Source: Polynucleobacter necessarius (GTDB lineage: Bacteria; Pseudomonadota; Gammaproteobacteria; Burkholderiales; Burkholderiaceae). Taken from it: a stretch of DNA of 64,000 bases. Shown piece after piece: positions 36,082 through 45,879 of the stretch. The position numbers and the translations under genes are program-made. How positions within the stretch are numbered: the first letter of the stretch is position 1; every line of letters starts with the position of its first letter. The notes beneath the pieces are model-generated. The model was not told the origin of the DNA and made no database searches. It worked only from the letters and a program-made list of their open reading frames with translations. Location of the stretch: the NCBI RefSeq assembly GCF_900096755.1, contig NZ_LT615227.1, positions 1,207,822 to 1,271,821 on the forward strand, read 5' to 3'.

Positions 36082-36408
36082 TTATAGGTGACTATCAATA
36101 AAGGCGGTCAACTGGGATTTGGCCAAAGCGCCTACTTTTTGAGCAGCCACGGTGCCGTTTTTGAAGAGGATTAAGGTTGGAATGCCGCGAATATTGAATT
36201 GGGCAGGAACGCCTTGGTTCTCATCCACGTTCATTTTTGCGATCTGTAGCTTGTCGCCATACTCGCCAGCGAGCTCTTCCAAGATCGGACCAATCATTTT
36301 GCAAGGACCGCACCACTCAGCCCAGAAGTCGAGCAGAACAGGTTTATCGGACTTGAGGACGTCTTGTTCGAAAGAGGCGTCAGTTACATATTTAATGCCG
36401 GCACTCAT
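36082..36408 (-). CDS. trxA: Thioredoxin
   Basis: A 108-residue thioredoxin with the redox site [20 protein letters not shown] (WCGPCK, Cys33/36 region), the cis-proline context [20 protein letters not shown] and the C-terminal helix [15 protein letters not shown]. It reduces cytoplasmic disulfides for ribonucleotide reductase and other enzymes. The gene is upstream of rho on the same strand, a common arrangement, and has its own terminator. Intact. Confidence 0.96.
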   Translation of the reverse strand: MSAGIKYVTDASFEQDVLKSDKPVLLDFWAEWCGPCKMIGPILEELAGEYGDKLQIAKMNVDENQGVPAQFNIRGIPTLILFKNGTVAAQKVGALAKSQLTAFIDSHL

Positions 36409-36521
36409 GAAAATTCCTTATTTAGACTTATTTAGCGAGTTATTTAATTATGGCGTTACAGCAGCACTTATATTAGCAATAAGCGGAATGTTCTGCTCAA
36501 AACAGATAAATTACTTGATTA

Positions 36522-39512
36522 ATGCCTCAGCCTTTCCCTATCATTTCTGACCAAAAGCAGCCACAAGCCTGGGCAATAACGCCTAATAGCCAAGCGCTCG
36601 CCCAATTGGCAAAAGGCATCTGGGATTGTGCAGTGCAAACCAATCAACGCCCTCTAGTGGTGCTTAGTACTGCTGGACCACTCATTGGGGTGAGGGCGGC
36701 TTTGGAGCAAAACCGACCAAAAGAGCTGCCAAGCAATATTGCCTTCTTGCCTCAAGTTATTAGCTTCACGGATTGGCTAGAAGCTGCGCCAGGCGCATGG
36801 AAATTCCCCAAGAAGCAAAGCGATATTGAGCGATGGTTATCGGTCTATATCAATCTTCGCAAACATCCCAAGCTCAAAACTTGGTTTAAAGCGGAGGGCG
36901 ATTCAGGCGCATGGGGGCTTGCTAAATCTGTTATTGATGCTTGCGATATTTTGTCCGAGGCCATCATTCCGCAATTGCATGATCAGTTAAATCTTTTCAT
37001 TGAGAGTGGTGCACTGGATTCAGAATTGTGGACCAAGAAATTAGAAGGGATCTTGGAGAAAACAATCGCACAAGCGTACCCGGATCTCTCGCGAAAAGTA
37101 GTTGATCAAGAATCGGAAGTCTTACTCACTTTCTGGCGCTATTTGAGTGGCGCAGGCGACGCAGTCTTTCGCAAGCAATTTGCTATGGCAGCGCACTTGG
37201 AATTAGCGGCAGCCTCTCAGAGTCGAGCAAGACCGTTGCTTTGGGTTCAAACGGCAGACCCTAGGCCAATTGACCGCGAGGTAATGGGTAAGTACTTAAA
37301 CGATTACGCTCAATACGCGCCTGTTGTAGAGGTTGCATTAAATTGGCGGTCTGTTGCCTTATGGTCCGAAGCGCTTGCGGGGGAAAGTTCCTCTGGCGAC
37401 TTAATAGAGTTAAACGTCGAGCAAGAGCAGCAACTACATGTCAATATCAAAGGAGCTTCTTATAAAGATTGGCATTTAATATCCGCAAGGCGTTTTGAGG
37501 AATTAGCATGGGCTGCAACCAAATCGATTGAGGCGCACCTCATTGCCGGCAAGAAAAATATTGCACTAGTTGCACAGGATCGTTTGGCTGCAAGACGGGC
37601 GCGAGCATTATTGGCGCGTTTAGGGCCAGCACTGAATATTTGTGATGAAACCGGCTGGAAGTTGGATACCACTCGGGCAGCAGCAGCGTTCAATAGTTGG
37701 TTGGAGTTAATTCGAGCTCCAAAGGAGGGGCCAACTGCGAGCGCTTTATTGGAGTTCTTGCAAAACCCCTATATCGATATTCCCACATGTATTGAAAAGT
37801 CACCGCAGGCCTGTGTTGGTCTAGTGGCCCAGCTTGAAGATATATTGATTGCTAGTCAGGCAAAGTCTGGCTGGGAAACTTTTTATATGGCTATTGAGCG
37901 GGCTAATGCATATGCCGCCAATCATGAAGGCACTCCGAACGAGGCTTTATTAAGGCTACTGCAGTTTGTCAGGGGGCGACACCATGCCTGGCAAGAGATC
38001 AATCTTAATTGCGCCAATGCTTACGCACTACTTCAAAAGAACTTGCAAGATACTGGCATGGCTCAGGCCCTGGAAAGAGATGCTGCTGGCAAACAATTGC
38101 TCGAAGTAATGAACACTTTTGATTTACGAGCTACTGATTACCACAGCACTGCAATGCGCTTATCCGAGTGGATTAGTCTGATTAAGTCAATCTTAGAAGA
38201 GGCTTCTTATGAAGAGGCTGGTACAGAGGCGCAAGCAAATTTGAGCATCCTGCCTTTGAGTTCCGCCCGTTTAAGAAGTTTTGATGCGGTAGTAGTGGTG
38301 GGTTGTGATGAGCAGCAATTGCCTGCTTTTTCTGAGCCGCCATTATTTTTCTCGGATGCACTAAATCGTTTACTTAAATCATCAACGATGACTGCGCAAT
38401 ATATTCAGCAGGCGCGTGATTTATCGCAACTATTAATTTCTTGCCCCAATGTAGATTTGCTGTGGCAGAGCAAAAGCAAAAGTGGAGAGCCACTCAGGCC
38501 ATCAGCCTGGATTCAGCGGCTTCAGGCTGAATTGCCACAATGGAAGGCGGAAGTTTTTAGGCCTGAGTTATCTGTAGGTAAGGCTAAGCCATTACAGCAG
38601 TCGGTGACCACTTTGGCCAAAGACTTGCCATTGCCGCCCTCAATGAGTCCTAGCGCCTATAAAGCGCTGAGAGACTGTCCATATAAATATTATGTGCGCA
38701 GTTTATTGGGGTTGAGGGAGGCAAAAGAATTTGAAGATGGCTTTGACGCCTCTTTGGCGGGGCAATCTTTACATGCTTTGTTGCGTAACTTTTATCAGGC
38801 ACTAAAGACTGAAGAACTTAAATCAGATTCACCAATTATTCACAATACGCAAGCTCGTCGCGTGTGGATGGAGCAACAACTGTCCACCATTTCTGAAAAA
38901 GAATTTAAGCGCATGATTGAGGGTGACGGCAGGGTGCTTGGTACTTTGAGAGATTGGCAAAAACAAATTCCGAGTTTTGTGGATTGGCAACTCCAACGAG
39001 AAGCGGATGGATGGCATTATCAAAATGCCGAGCAAAAAGTGGGATTTGATTTGCATTTTGTGGGGCCTGATGGTGAGGGCCGGGTGATTCGGATCGAGGG
39101 ACGAGCAGATCGTTTTGATATCAATGCCCATGCCAACGATCAAGCAGAAGTGATTGACTACAAAAATCAGTCGATGACGAAGATTAAAAAGCGTGCCGAA
39201 CACCTATTGGATGACCCGCAGTTGCTCATCTACGCTAGAGCTGCTAACGAGAGTCCAATTAGCGCCCATCTGCAAGGCCGCCAGGTGAATCGGGCGCAGT
39301 GGGTTTCTCTCAAAGTAGATATCAAGAGAGATAAGAAGCTCCAAAGATCGCTGGAAGTAGAGGACGTTTCAGCATTAATGCCGCAGATGAACCAGCAAAT
39401 GACTGAGGACATACAAAAACTATGGTCCGGTAAAGAGTTGAGCGCGTTTGCGCCCGATGGTGTGTGCCAATACTGCGAGGCAAGAGGTATTTGCAGAAAG
39501 GGGATGTGGTGA
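36522..39512 (+). CDS. addB: AddB-like PD-(D/E)XK nuclease/helicase-like repair protein
   Basis: A 996-residue protein with an inactive helicase-like N-terminal half and a C-terminal RecB-type nuclease: SPSAYKALRDCPYKYYVRSL, LAGQSLHALLRNFYQALK, IEGRADRFDINAHANDQAEV, VIDYKNQS (catalytic D-x-K) and LLDDPQLLIYARA. Cysteines in RDCPYKY and CQYCEARGICRKG match the four-Cys iron-sulfur staple of AddB. It partners the overlapping addA to resect double-strand breaks. The start ATG has a modest ribosome site. Intact over 3 kb although surrounded by decaying repair genes. Confidence 0.87.
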   Translation: MPQPFPIISDQKQPQAWAITPNSQALAQLAKGIWDCAVQTNQRPLVVLSTAGPLIGVRAALEQNRPKELPSNIAFLPQVISFTDWLEAAPGAWKFPKKQSDIERWLSVYINLRKHPKLKTWFKAEGDSGAWGLAKSVIDACDILSEAIIPQLHDQLNLFIESGALDSELWTKKLEGILEKTIAQAYPDLSRKVVDQESEVLLTFWRYLSGAGDAVFRKQFAMAAHLELAAASQSRARPLLWVQTADPRPIDREVMGKYLNDYAQYAPVVEVALNWRSVALWSEALAGESSSGDLIELNVEQEQQLHVNIKGASYKDWHLISARRFEELAWAATKSIEAHLIAGKKNIALVAQDRLAARRARALLARLGPALNICDETGWKLDTTRAAAAFNSWLELIRAPKEGPTASALLEFLQNPYIDIPTCIEKSPQACVGLVAQLEDILIASQAKSGWETFYMAIERANAYAANHEGTPNEALLRLLQFVRGRHHAWQEINLNCANAYALLQKNLQDTGMAQALERDAAGKQLLEVMNTFDLRATDYHSTAMRLSEWISLIKSILEEASYEEAGTEAQANLSILPLSSARLRSFDAVVVVGCDEQQLPAFSEPPLFFSDALNRLLKSSTMTAQYIQQARDLSQLLISCPNVDLLWQSKSKSGEPLRPSAWIQRLQAELPQWKAEVFRPELSVGKAKPLQQSVTTLAKDLPLPPSMSPSAYKALRDCPYKYYVRSLLGLREAKEFEDGFDASLAGQSLHALLRNFYQALKTEELKSDSPIIHNTQARRVWMEQQLSTISEKEFKRMIEGDGRVLGTLRDWQKQIPSFVDWQLQREADGWHYQNAEQKVGFDLHFVGPDGEGRVIRIEGRADRFDINAHANDQAEVIDYKNQSMTKIKKRAEHLLDDPQLLIYARAANESPISAHLQGRQVNRAQWVSLKVDIKRDKKLQRSLEVEDVSALMPQMNQQMTEDIQKLWSGKELSAFAPDGVCQYCEARGICRKGMW

Positions 39513-42500
39513 AAAAGTTTGATAACGCCATAGCCTGCGATCCTCATAAGTCAGTCATTGTTTTTGCCTGCGCTGGTAGTGGCAAAACATGGCTATTGGT
39601 TGCGCGCATGATTCGTCTTTTGCTTGCAGGAGCTAAACCACATGAAATCCTTGCATTAACGTTTACTCGCAAAGCAGCGCAAGAGATGCGCGATCGTCTC
39701 TATGGCTTGCTACAGGAGTTCTCCACCGCCGATGATGAAACTCTCGTAGGCGAATTAGAAAAGAGGGGGCTTACAAATTCAGAAGCCGTCAAACTATTGC
39801 CGCAGGCTAGAGCGCTTTACCTTAAAGTCTTGGCGAGTCCTCAAGCCATTGTGATCGACACCTTTCACGGTTGGTTTGGTCGTTTGCTAAATGCAGCCCC
39901 CATCTCAGCTGAGGTGCAGCCCGGCTTTAGTTTGCGCGAGGATGGCAAGAGATTGCTGGATGAATGTTTGGATGATTGGTGGGGCGATCTTCCTGCAGAT
40001 CTCAAAGCGCACTATGACGTTCTTCTAAAGCAACTCGGTGCAAGCAATACCGAAAAGTTCTTAATGGGTAGCTACGGCTTAATGAAGCAGCGCGGCGCCT
40101 GGACTTTCTTTGCTCAATCATGCAAAGCAAAGGGAATCACTCCAATTGAGCATCTCAAGCAATTCTTGCCTAGACTCAATTTGGAAAATCCCTTATTGCA
40201 CATGTGGAATGCACCTAATGCAAGAGCGGATCTTGAGTTTCTGGTGCGCTGTTTTGCACATAGCAGCACGCAAGAAAGTGAGTTCACGCCACGTTTGGTG
40301 TCTGCTTTGGAGTGTATGCAGCGCGGCGGTGATGTGATGGAAGTGGCTTCCGCTCTACAGCTCGTTTTTTTAAATGCCGATGGCCAGTCTCGCTCTAATA
40401 ACAATAAAGCCCTTGGTGCGATGAAGACCTATCTTAAGAATGAAGGTTTAAGCAATCTCGAGTCAGATCACATTGCCTATAAGCAGGCTTGGGCGCAAGC
40501 CTTTGTTGATTTCTTGAATTGGCAGGCTGAAAAAGAAGTTTACGAATTGAATCAAGCTTGGTTTGCCATGAGTGAGCGCATGATGGATCATGCTGCTGCG
40601 ACCAAAGAAGCAATGCGCGTACGAGATTTTGACGATTTAGAAATCGGCGTGAGTAAGTTGATGGCTGATTCGGCTAACGCAGCCTATTTACAAGCTCGCT
40701 TAGATGCTAGGTATCAACATATCTTGATTGATGAGTTTCAGGATACAAACCCATTGCAGTGGCAAATTTTGCGCTCCTGGTTTGAGGGTTATGGCGAAGA
40801 TAAAAGTAAGCCCAGCGTCTTTATTGTGGGAGACCCCAAACAATCCATTTATCGTTTCCGTAGGGCAGACCCACGTTTATTTGCAAGTGCTAAAGAATTT
40901 CTAAAGTCCGAGATGGGCGCGGTAGCGCTAGACCAAGATACAACGCGTCGCAATGCGCCCTGCATTAACGCGGCAGTAAATGCTACTTTTGACCGTTCGC
41001 AATTGCCGCCTACTTATGAGTTTAATGAGCAGGACACTTTGTGGAAGCCCTTACCAGATGCTTTACCAAAAGAGGGTGAGGCTGCACTACTGCCGCTCAT
41101 TCCTTATATCAAAGAAGAGCTAGAGCCACGAGTGGGCAATGCTTTTGACGCTCCTATTACAGATGTCAATCAAACAGTTTCGGTTACTCAGCGCTATCTA
41201 GAGGGTCAGGAAGTTAGCCGCTTGATTCGTGAGGTGATGGCAACACGTCAAGTGATCGATGAGAAAGATGGACGCATGGTTTGGCGAGCAGCCAGAGAGA
41301 GCGATTTCTTGTTATTGGTGAAACGTCGTAAATATTTGCCACAAATTGAGAGGGCTTTGCGTGAAGTTGATCTGGCCTATGACAGTTCCAGGCTTGGCGG
41401 ACTACTCAACACTCTTGAGATCGACGACTTGATTGCATTACTCACGGTATTGCTATCGCCACGCCATGATCTGCCTTTGGCGCAGGTATTAAGAAGTCCT
41501 ATGTTTGCTTTTACTGATCAGCAAATGCAGAGTCTTAGTGTTGCCAAGGCCAATCAGCAGCAATACCGCTCTTGGTGGGATGTCGTACAAGATAGTCAAG
41601 ATGCCTCAGTTCAAAAGGCTGCTCGCTTTTTGGAACATTGGCGCAGATTGGCTGAGCGTTTGCCAGTACATGACTTGTTAGATCAAATCTACCAAGAAAG
41701 TAATTTACGTTTTCAGTATGCAATGAGCGCCCAGCCTTTGGCTCGTGCACAGATCGTTGCGAACTTAGATGCTTTCTTGGAGCTGTCTTTAAATCAAGAT
41801 GGCGGTCGCTATCCGAGTTTGAGTCGCTTTATCGATGAAATCAATTTAATGCGTCGAGGTGATGACGATGAAACGCCGGACGAAGGAGATGCGGAGGCGG
41901 AGTCTGGGGTAGAGCTTGCCGAAGTGGATGTAGACAGCGAGATGTCGGAAGACGACAAGCATCGGCGCGTACGCATTATGACAATCCATGGGGCTAAAGG
42001 CTTAGAGTCGCCTTTTGTGATTATTTTGGACGCTAATCATACGGTTGGCGCTGCCGATCATTCTGGTGTTTTGTTGGAGTGGCCACCTAATGATAGAGGT
42101 CCATCGCATTTATCGATGTATACCAAATCCGGCCTCACTTCTCCGCGTAGCAAAATTCGAGAAGATGAAGAGGTGATTAGTCAAAATGAAAATTGGAACT
42201 TGCTGTATGTTGCGATGACTCGCGCTAAACAAGGGCTGTGGATTAGTGGTGTAGCAAAAGAGCCTACTAGCAATAATCCAGCGGGGTTAGATTCAAAATC
42301 CTGGTACGCAAGAGTTCAGTTTGGAAAACTTCCCACTATTGAGCTCGCACCAGAAGGCCCCATTGATAGGGCTAAGTCATTAAGCCCTTCAAAAGAAAGC
42401 GCATCAGATGCTTTTAGTATTGAAGACTTCTGCGTTTCCTGGGATCCGTCAAAACTCAGTCATCAACAGCAGCTGCTGGATATTGAGGGTGGCGCCATAG

Positions 42501-43000
42501 CGCAAGTCATGCAGACTGAAGAAGCGCCTGACCCAGAAATTCTGGAAGAGGGCACGAACTTTCATAAGTTACTTGAGTTCTTGACCTCAGACTCTAGTAA
42601 TAAAGCAAAGCCACCCATGCCCAGCGAGCAAGAGCTCATAAACTGGCTGGGTGTCGATCAAGAGCATGCAAGCACTTTGATTGCTCGTATTAAGGCGGTG
42701 CTAGAGACGCCAGAGCTCAAACGCTATCTGACATCGGGCGAGTGGCTGCAAGCTTGGAATGAGCTGGATATTGCGAGTGAAGACGGCAAGAGCTATCGCA
42801 TGGATCGCTTGGTGGAGTTTGATGATCATTTGGCCATCATCGATTACAAACTCGCGATTCCAGAGGTGGGCAGCGAGAAGTATGAGAGGTATCGCAAGCA
42901 GTTACAGGGCTATCAGACTGAACTTGCCCGAATCAGAAATGACAAACCAAACAAGGCTTACTTGATTTCTGCACAAGGCAAGATTCAAGAGATCCATTAA
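39509..43000 (+). CDS. addA: AddA-like UvrD/Rep helicase-nuclease
   Basis: A protein of about 1163 residues. SF1 helicase motifs in order: FACAGSGKTWLLVARMI (Walker A), LALTFTRKAAQEMRDRL (Ia), LIDEFQDTNPLQWQ (II), VGDPKQSIYRFRRADP (III), TIHGAKGLESPFVII (V) and NLLYVAMTRAKQGLWISG (VI). The C-terminal nuclease has EGTNFHKLLEFLTSD, MDRLVEFDDHLAIIDYKLA and YRKQLQGYQTEL. It overlaps the addB stop; I choose GTG 39509 (another GTG is at 39506) after agaaagggg. Together they form an AddAB-type, RecBCD-equivalent, end-processing enzyme. Intact. Confidence 0.9.
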   Translation: MKKFDNAIACDPHKSVIVFACAGSGKTWLLVARMIRLLLAGAKPHEILALTFTRKAAQEMRDRLYGLLQEFSTADDETLVGELEKRGLTNSEAVKLLPQARALYLKVLASPQAIVIDTFHGWFGRLLNAAPISAEVQPGFSLREDGKRLLDECLDDWWGDLPADLKAHYDVLLKQLGASNTEKFLMGSYGLMKQRGAWTFFAQSCKAKGITPIEHLKQFLPRLNLENPLLHMWNAPNARADLEFLVRCFAHSSTQESEFTPRLVSALECMQRGGDVMEVASALQLVFLNADGQSRSNNNKALGAMKTYLKNEGLSNLESDHIAYKQAWAQAFVDFLNWQAEKEVYELNQAWFAMSERMMDHAAATKEAMRVRDFDDLEIGVSKLMADSANAAYLQARLDARYQHILIDEFQDTNPLQWQILRSWFEGYGEDKSKPSVFIVGDPKQSIYRFRRADPRLFASAKEFLKSEMGAVALDQDTTRRNAPCINAAVNATFDRSQLPPTYEFNEQDTLWKPLPDALPKEGEAALLPLIPYIKEELEPRVGNAFDAPITDVNQTVSVTQRYLEGQEVSRLIREVMATRQVIDEKDGRMVWRAARESDFLLLVKRRKYLPQIERALREVDLAYDSSRLGGLLNTLEIDDLIALLTVLLSPRHDLPLAQVLRSPMFAFTDQQMQSLSVAKANQQQYRSWWDVVQDSQDASVQKAARFLEHWRRLAERLPVHDLLDQIYQESNLRFQYAMSAQPLARAQIVANLDAFLELSLNQDGGRYPSLSRFIDEINLMRRGDDDETPDEGDAEAESGVELAEVDVDSEMSEDDKHRRVRIMTIHGAKGLESPFVIILDANHTVGAADHSGVLLEWPPNDRGPSHLSMYTKSGLTSPRSKIREDEEVISQNENWNLLYVAMTRAKQGLWISGVAKEPTSNNPAGLDSKSWYARVQFGKLPTIELAPEGPIDRAKSLSPSKESASDAFSIEDFCVSWDPSKLSHQQQLLDIEGGAIAQVMQTEEAPDPEILEEGTNFHKLLEFLTSDSSNKAKPPMPSEQELINWLGVDQEHASTLIARIKAVLETPELKRYLTSGEWLQAWNELDIASEDGKSYRMDRLVEFDDHLAIIDYKLAIPEVGSEKYERYRKQLQGYQTELARIRNDKPNKAYLISAQGKIQEIH

Positions 43001-43060
43001 ACTGAACCAAGCGGTTTGGTAGCTTCGCCTTACTTATTACTTCACTCTCCAGGAACTCCC

Positions 43061-43563
43061 ATGGCAATTTCAATGTACCAGGCTTCTATTCCCCAATTTA
43101 CGAAGATGCTCACTAATCTCTCCAATATTCTTAAAAAAGAGAGGAGTTTGCACGCGCTAAGGGCATGGATGAAGCGGCATGGATGAAGCGGCGGCTTGCT
43201 CCAGATATGTTTCCGCTGCCTAAACAAATCCAAATTGCTTGTGATCAAGTCAAAAATGGCATGGCACGTTTGGCTGGTGTTGAGATACCTAAATTTGAAG
43301 ATAACGAAACTACTTTTGTGCAATTGCAAGACCGCATTGCTAAAACCATTGCTTTTGCTAATAGTCTCAAGCCAGCGCAAGTAGATGGCACTGAGGCAAA
43401 AGAAATTAAGTTCTCAATTAAAGAGTGGAATTTTGAGTTTGTCGGCGAGCAGTATTTGCTGACTTGGATCATTCCTAATTTCTATTTCCATGTGACTACG
43501 GCTTATGACATCCTGCGTCACAACGGGGTAGAGATCGGGAAGACGGATTACCTGGGCGGTTAA
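43061..43563 (+). pseudogene. DUF1993 family protein, disrupted near residue 25
   Basis: Begins MAISMYQASIPQFTKMLTNL then SNILKK, exactly as in DUF1993 proteins, but derails at once. The adjacent frame reads EEFARAKGMDEAAWMKRRLA, then PDMFPLPKQIQIACDQVKNG, EWNFEFVGEQYLLTWIIPNF and YFHVTTAYDILRHNGVEIGK, the rest of the family. A lost G in aaaaaag(g)agagg explains the shift. Next to it a 14-bp tandem repeat (43162-43189) has replaced the usual DEAALLNARL-like sequence. The mended length is about 168 residues. The function of DUF1993 is unknown. Confidence 0.83.
43162..43189. repeat. 14-bp perfect tandem duplication
   Basis: Two adjacent copies of GGCATGGATGAAGC (43162-43175, 43176-43189), followed by GGC, inside the broken DUF1993 gene. 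Confidence 0.9.
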
Positions 43564-43573
43564 ACTAGAGGCT

Positions 43574-43690
43574 ATGGATCACTTTACTAAGCTTGTCGAC
43601 ATTGCGCAGCCTTGGCTGTATCGCGCCAGCATTTATCTCTCAAATGCTTTTGTAGACGATCCAGCGATCCTTGCCTTTGCGTTTTGCTAA
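43574..43690 (+). CDS. Possible 38-residue peptide or gene remnant
   Basis: An ATG ten bases after the DUF1993 stop opens MDHFTKLVDIAQPWLYRASI then YLSNAFVDDPAILAFAFC. There is a weak GAGG upstream. The composition looks like real protein, but the length and the nearby terminator suggest a truncated leftover rather than a whole gene. Not recognised. Confidence 0.3.
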   Translation: MDHFTKLVDIAQPWLYRASIYLSNAFVDDPAILAFAFC

Positions 43691-43709
43691 GAGCAAAACA
43701 GCCCTGAAA

Positions 43710-43733
43710 AGCCACCTACGGGTGGTATTTTTG
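43710..43733 (+). terminator. Rho-independent terminator
   Basis: A five- to six-bp GC stem (43712-43716 / 43721-43725) with a tacg loop is followed by T5 (after TA). It separates the DUF1993 region from the SOS-controlled umuDC operon. Confidence 0.7.
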
Positions 43734-43800
43734 TTGCCTAAATTTTGAGCAAATAGCCCTAAAACAACAAAAATAACCCTGTTTTTGCAGTTTTTACATA

Positions 43801-43820
43801 TACTGTATAAACATACAGTA
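43801..43820. promoter_or_regulatory. SOS (LexA) box
   Basis: A perfect 20-bp palindrome TACTGTATAAACATACAGTA with CTGT-N8-ACAG spacing, six bases before the umuD start. It is a textbook LexA operator and predicts DNA-damage induction of the umuDC operon, although both genes are broken. Confidence 0.92.
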
Positions 43821-43825
43821 TATTA

Positions 43826-44327
43826 ATGACTATGACGCAAGTAATGAACTCCGCAAAAGTAACCCTTACCCAGGCACCACAAGCCTTGGCGGGGCATTTT
43901 GCCGCCTATGAGCTCAAGCTTCTAAGCCATCGTATTTCAGCTGGATTCCCTAGTCCAGCGGCAGATTACGCTGAGGATGGCCTGAATTTGAATCATTACC
44001 TCGTTCAGAACAAGCCAGCCACCCTCATGTTCACCGTGAAGGGGGATTCCATGCTGGGCGCAGGCATTTGCGATGGCGACAAGGTTGTTGTTGATAAGGC
44101 GCTCAAACCAAAACACAAAGACATCGTTGTGGCAGTCGTTAACGGCGGAGTACACCATCAAGCGCCTTTATCAGCTGCGTGGTCGTGTTGAGCTGCAACC
44201 AGAAAACCCAAACTATCAACCCATCACCTTTAATGAAGGCAGTGAGTTGCAAATCTGGGGTGTGGTTGTTGGAGTGGTGCGCAAGTACAGCAACGCCAGC
44301 ACTAGATATAACAAAGAGGGCAAGTGA
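43826..44327 (+). pseudogene. umuD: DNA polymerase V subunit UmuD, frameshifted
   Basis: The N-terminal part has the self-cleavage region HRISAGFPSPAADYAED (Ala-Gly at the cleavage site) and the catalytic serine in FTVKGDSMLGAGICDGD. The frame fails at [13 protein letters not shown]. An extra G at about 44146 does this; without it the protein reads [20 protein letters not shown], restoring the catalytic lysine, and runs to [20 protein letters not shown]. The mended length is about 167 residues. As it stands the Ser-Lys dyad is incomplete. It is the first gene of the SOS-controlled operon, one base from umuC. Confidence 0.88.
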
Positions 44328-44328
44328 G

Positions 44329-45585
44329 ATGAATGCACAAAACACTTCAACCCCACTCTTCGCACTCGTAGATGTGAATAACTTCTACGTTTCTTGCGAG
44401 CGTGTATTCCAGCCTAAGTTAGAAGATGTACCGATGGTGGTGCTTTCTAATAACGATGGCTGTGCTGTAGCGCGTAGTGCTGAAGTTAAAGTGCTTGGCG
44501 TGAAGATGGGCACACCTTGGTTTCAGATGCAAGAGCTGGCTAAGAAGCATGGTATTCAAGCCCAGTCATCTAACTACACCCTATATGGCGATATGAGTAG
44601 CCGGGTAGTGCAGGTGCTTAGAGGCTTTACACCAAATTTAGAGGTCTACAGCATTGATGAGAGCTTCTTGCAAATTGAGACTGTCCTCAAGTAATATCAA
44701 GACACCATTGAGTTGGGTCAGAAGATCAAAGAACAGGTCAAAGACACTACTGGCTTACCAGTTTGTGTGGGTATTGGCTCTAGCAAGACTTTGGCCAAGT
44801 TAGCCAATCACTTAGCTAAAAAGCATCAGCAGTTTGCCGGCGTATGCGATGTGAATGCAATGCCAGAAGAAGAGCTCTATCAGTGGATGAGTGAGACTGA
44901 GGTGGGTGAGGTTTGGGGTGTGGGTAAACAAATCGCCAAGAAACTCAAAGCCCAAAATATTCAGAGCGTATTTGATCTCTTGCAAGCCTCACCGCAAGCA
45001 ATGCGTCAGCAGTTTGGTGTGGTGATGGAGCGCCTTTGTTATGAGTTACGCGGCACATCTTGTTTGCAGTTGGAGGAAGTGGCACCAGCTAAACAGCAAA
45101 GCATTGCCTCATGTAGCTTTGGTAAACCTGTAACTAGCCAAGCTGAGCTTGCGCAGTCGGTTGCTACCCATGTAGCCCGTGCAGCAGAAAAACTCAGAGT
45201 ACAAAACAGCGCTACGGGCGCGTTCACGGTATTTATTCAGACCAATCCGTTTAAACAAAACGAGCCACAACATCATCAAAGCGTCACGATTCCGCTGGCA
45301 GACCCAACGGATAACACGTTGACATTAACAAACGCAGCGCTAGCGGGCCTCAAGCAAATTTATCAAGCGAGCTTTCGTTACAAGAAAGCGGGCGTCATCC
45401 TCAATCTGATTGGCGACAAACCCACTGCACAGCAATCCTTATTTGAGGATATTGAGACAAAGGGTAAGTCTGCGCACCTGATGAAGACAGTAGATCAGAT
45501 TAATACACGTTTTGGTAATGCGGTGATCAGATCGGCAGCTGCGATCAAGCAATCGGTCACCGAACTACACAACTCGCTGGGATGA
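44329..45585 (+). pseudogene. umuC: DNA polymerase V catalytic subunit UmuC with in-frame stop
   Basis: A Y-family polymerase of 418 codons interrupted by one TAA at 44692-44694, in the same frame throughout. Palm/finger motifs are [51 protein letters not shown] and [14 protein letters not shown]. After the stop come VCVGIGSSKTLAKLANHLAK, the helix-hairpin-helix and the little finger IASCSFGKPVTSQAE. A CAA to TAA change would suffice. The first 121 residues contain the catalytic acids but cannot act alone. Restart at an internal codon would give a piece without catalytic residues. Confidence 0.92.
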
Positions 45586-45666
45586 ATTGCCAGTGGCGAG
45601 ATAAAGAAATTCAGTAGCAAATATTAATAAGTAAATAAGACGTAACAACGCATAAAGGAGAAGTAA

Positions 45667-45810
45667 ATGGACGCAATAACCAATTTGATGAATAACTTCA
45701 ACGGTATTTCATTGGCAGTGATCATGATCCTGTCTTACTGCGCGGTATTAAAAAATACTAAGCGCAATGAAAGCACTAATCAGCAAGTGTTTAGTTGCAA
45801 GTATCAGTAA
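45667..45810 (+). CDS. Small hydrophobic protein (47 residues)
   Basis: ATG preceded by a strong ribosome site (aaaggagaagtaa). The product is MDAITNLMNNFNGISLAVIM, then ILSYCAVLKNTKRNESTNQQ and VFSCKYQ: one transmembrane helix with a polar C-terminal tail. Not recognised. The good initiation signals make it a better candidate than most short frames. Followed by a perfect hairpin. Confidence 0.5.
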   Translation: MDAITNLMNNFNGISLAVIMILSYCAVLKNTKRNESTNQQVFSCKYQ

Positions 45811-45833
45811 AGAATAAGCAGCAGGCCTGGAAG

Positions 45834-45865
45834 GGGAATAAGGAAATCACGGATTCCTTATTCCC
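45834..45865. terminator. Perfect 12-bp hairpin between convergent genes
   Basis: GGGAATAAGGAA (45834-45845) pairs perfectly with 45854-45865 across an eight-base loop. There is no T-run on either side. It lies between the small ORF and the converging exonuclease gene. Confidence 0.55.
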
Positions 45866-45879
45866 TAGTAAAGGCTGAT

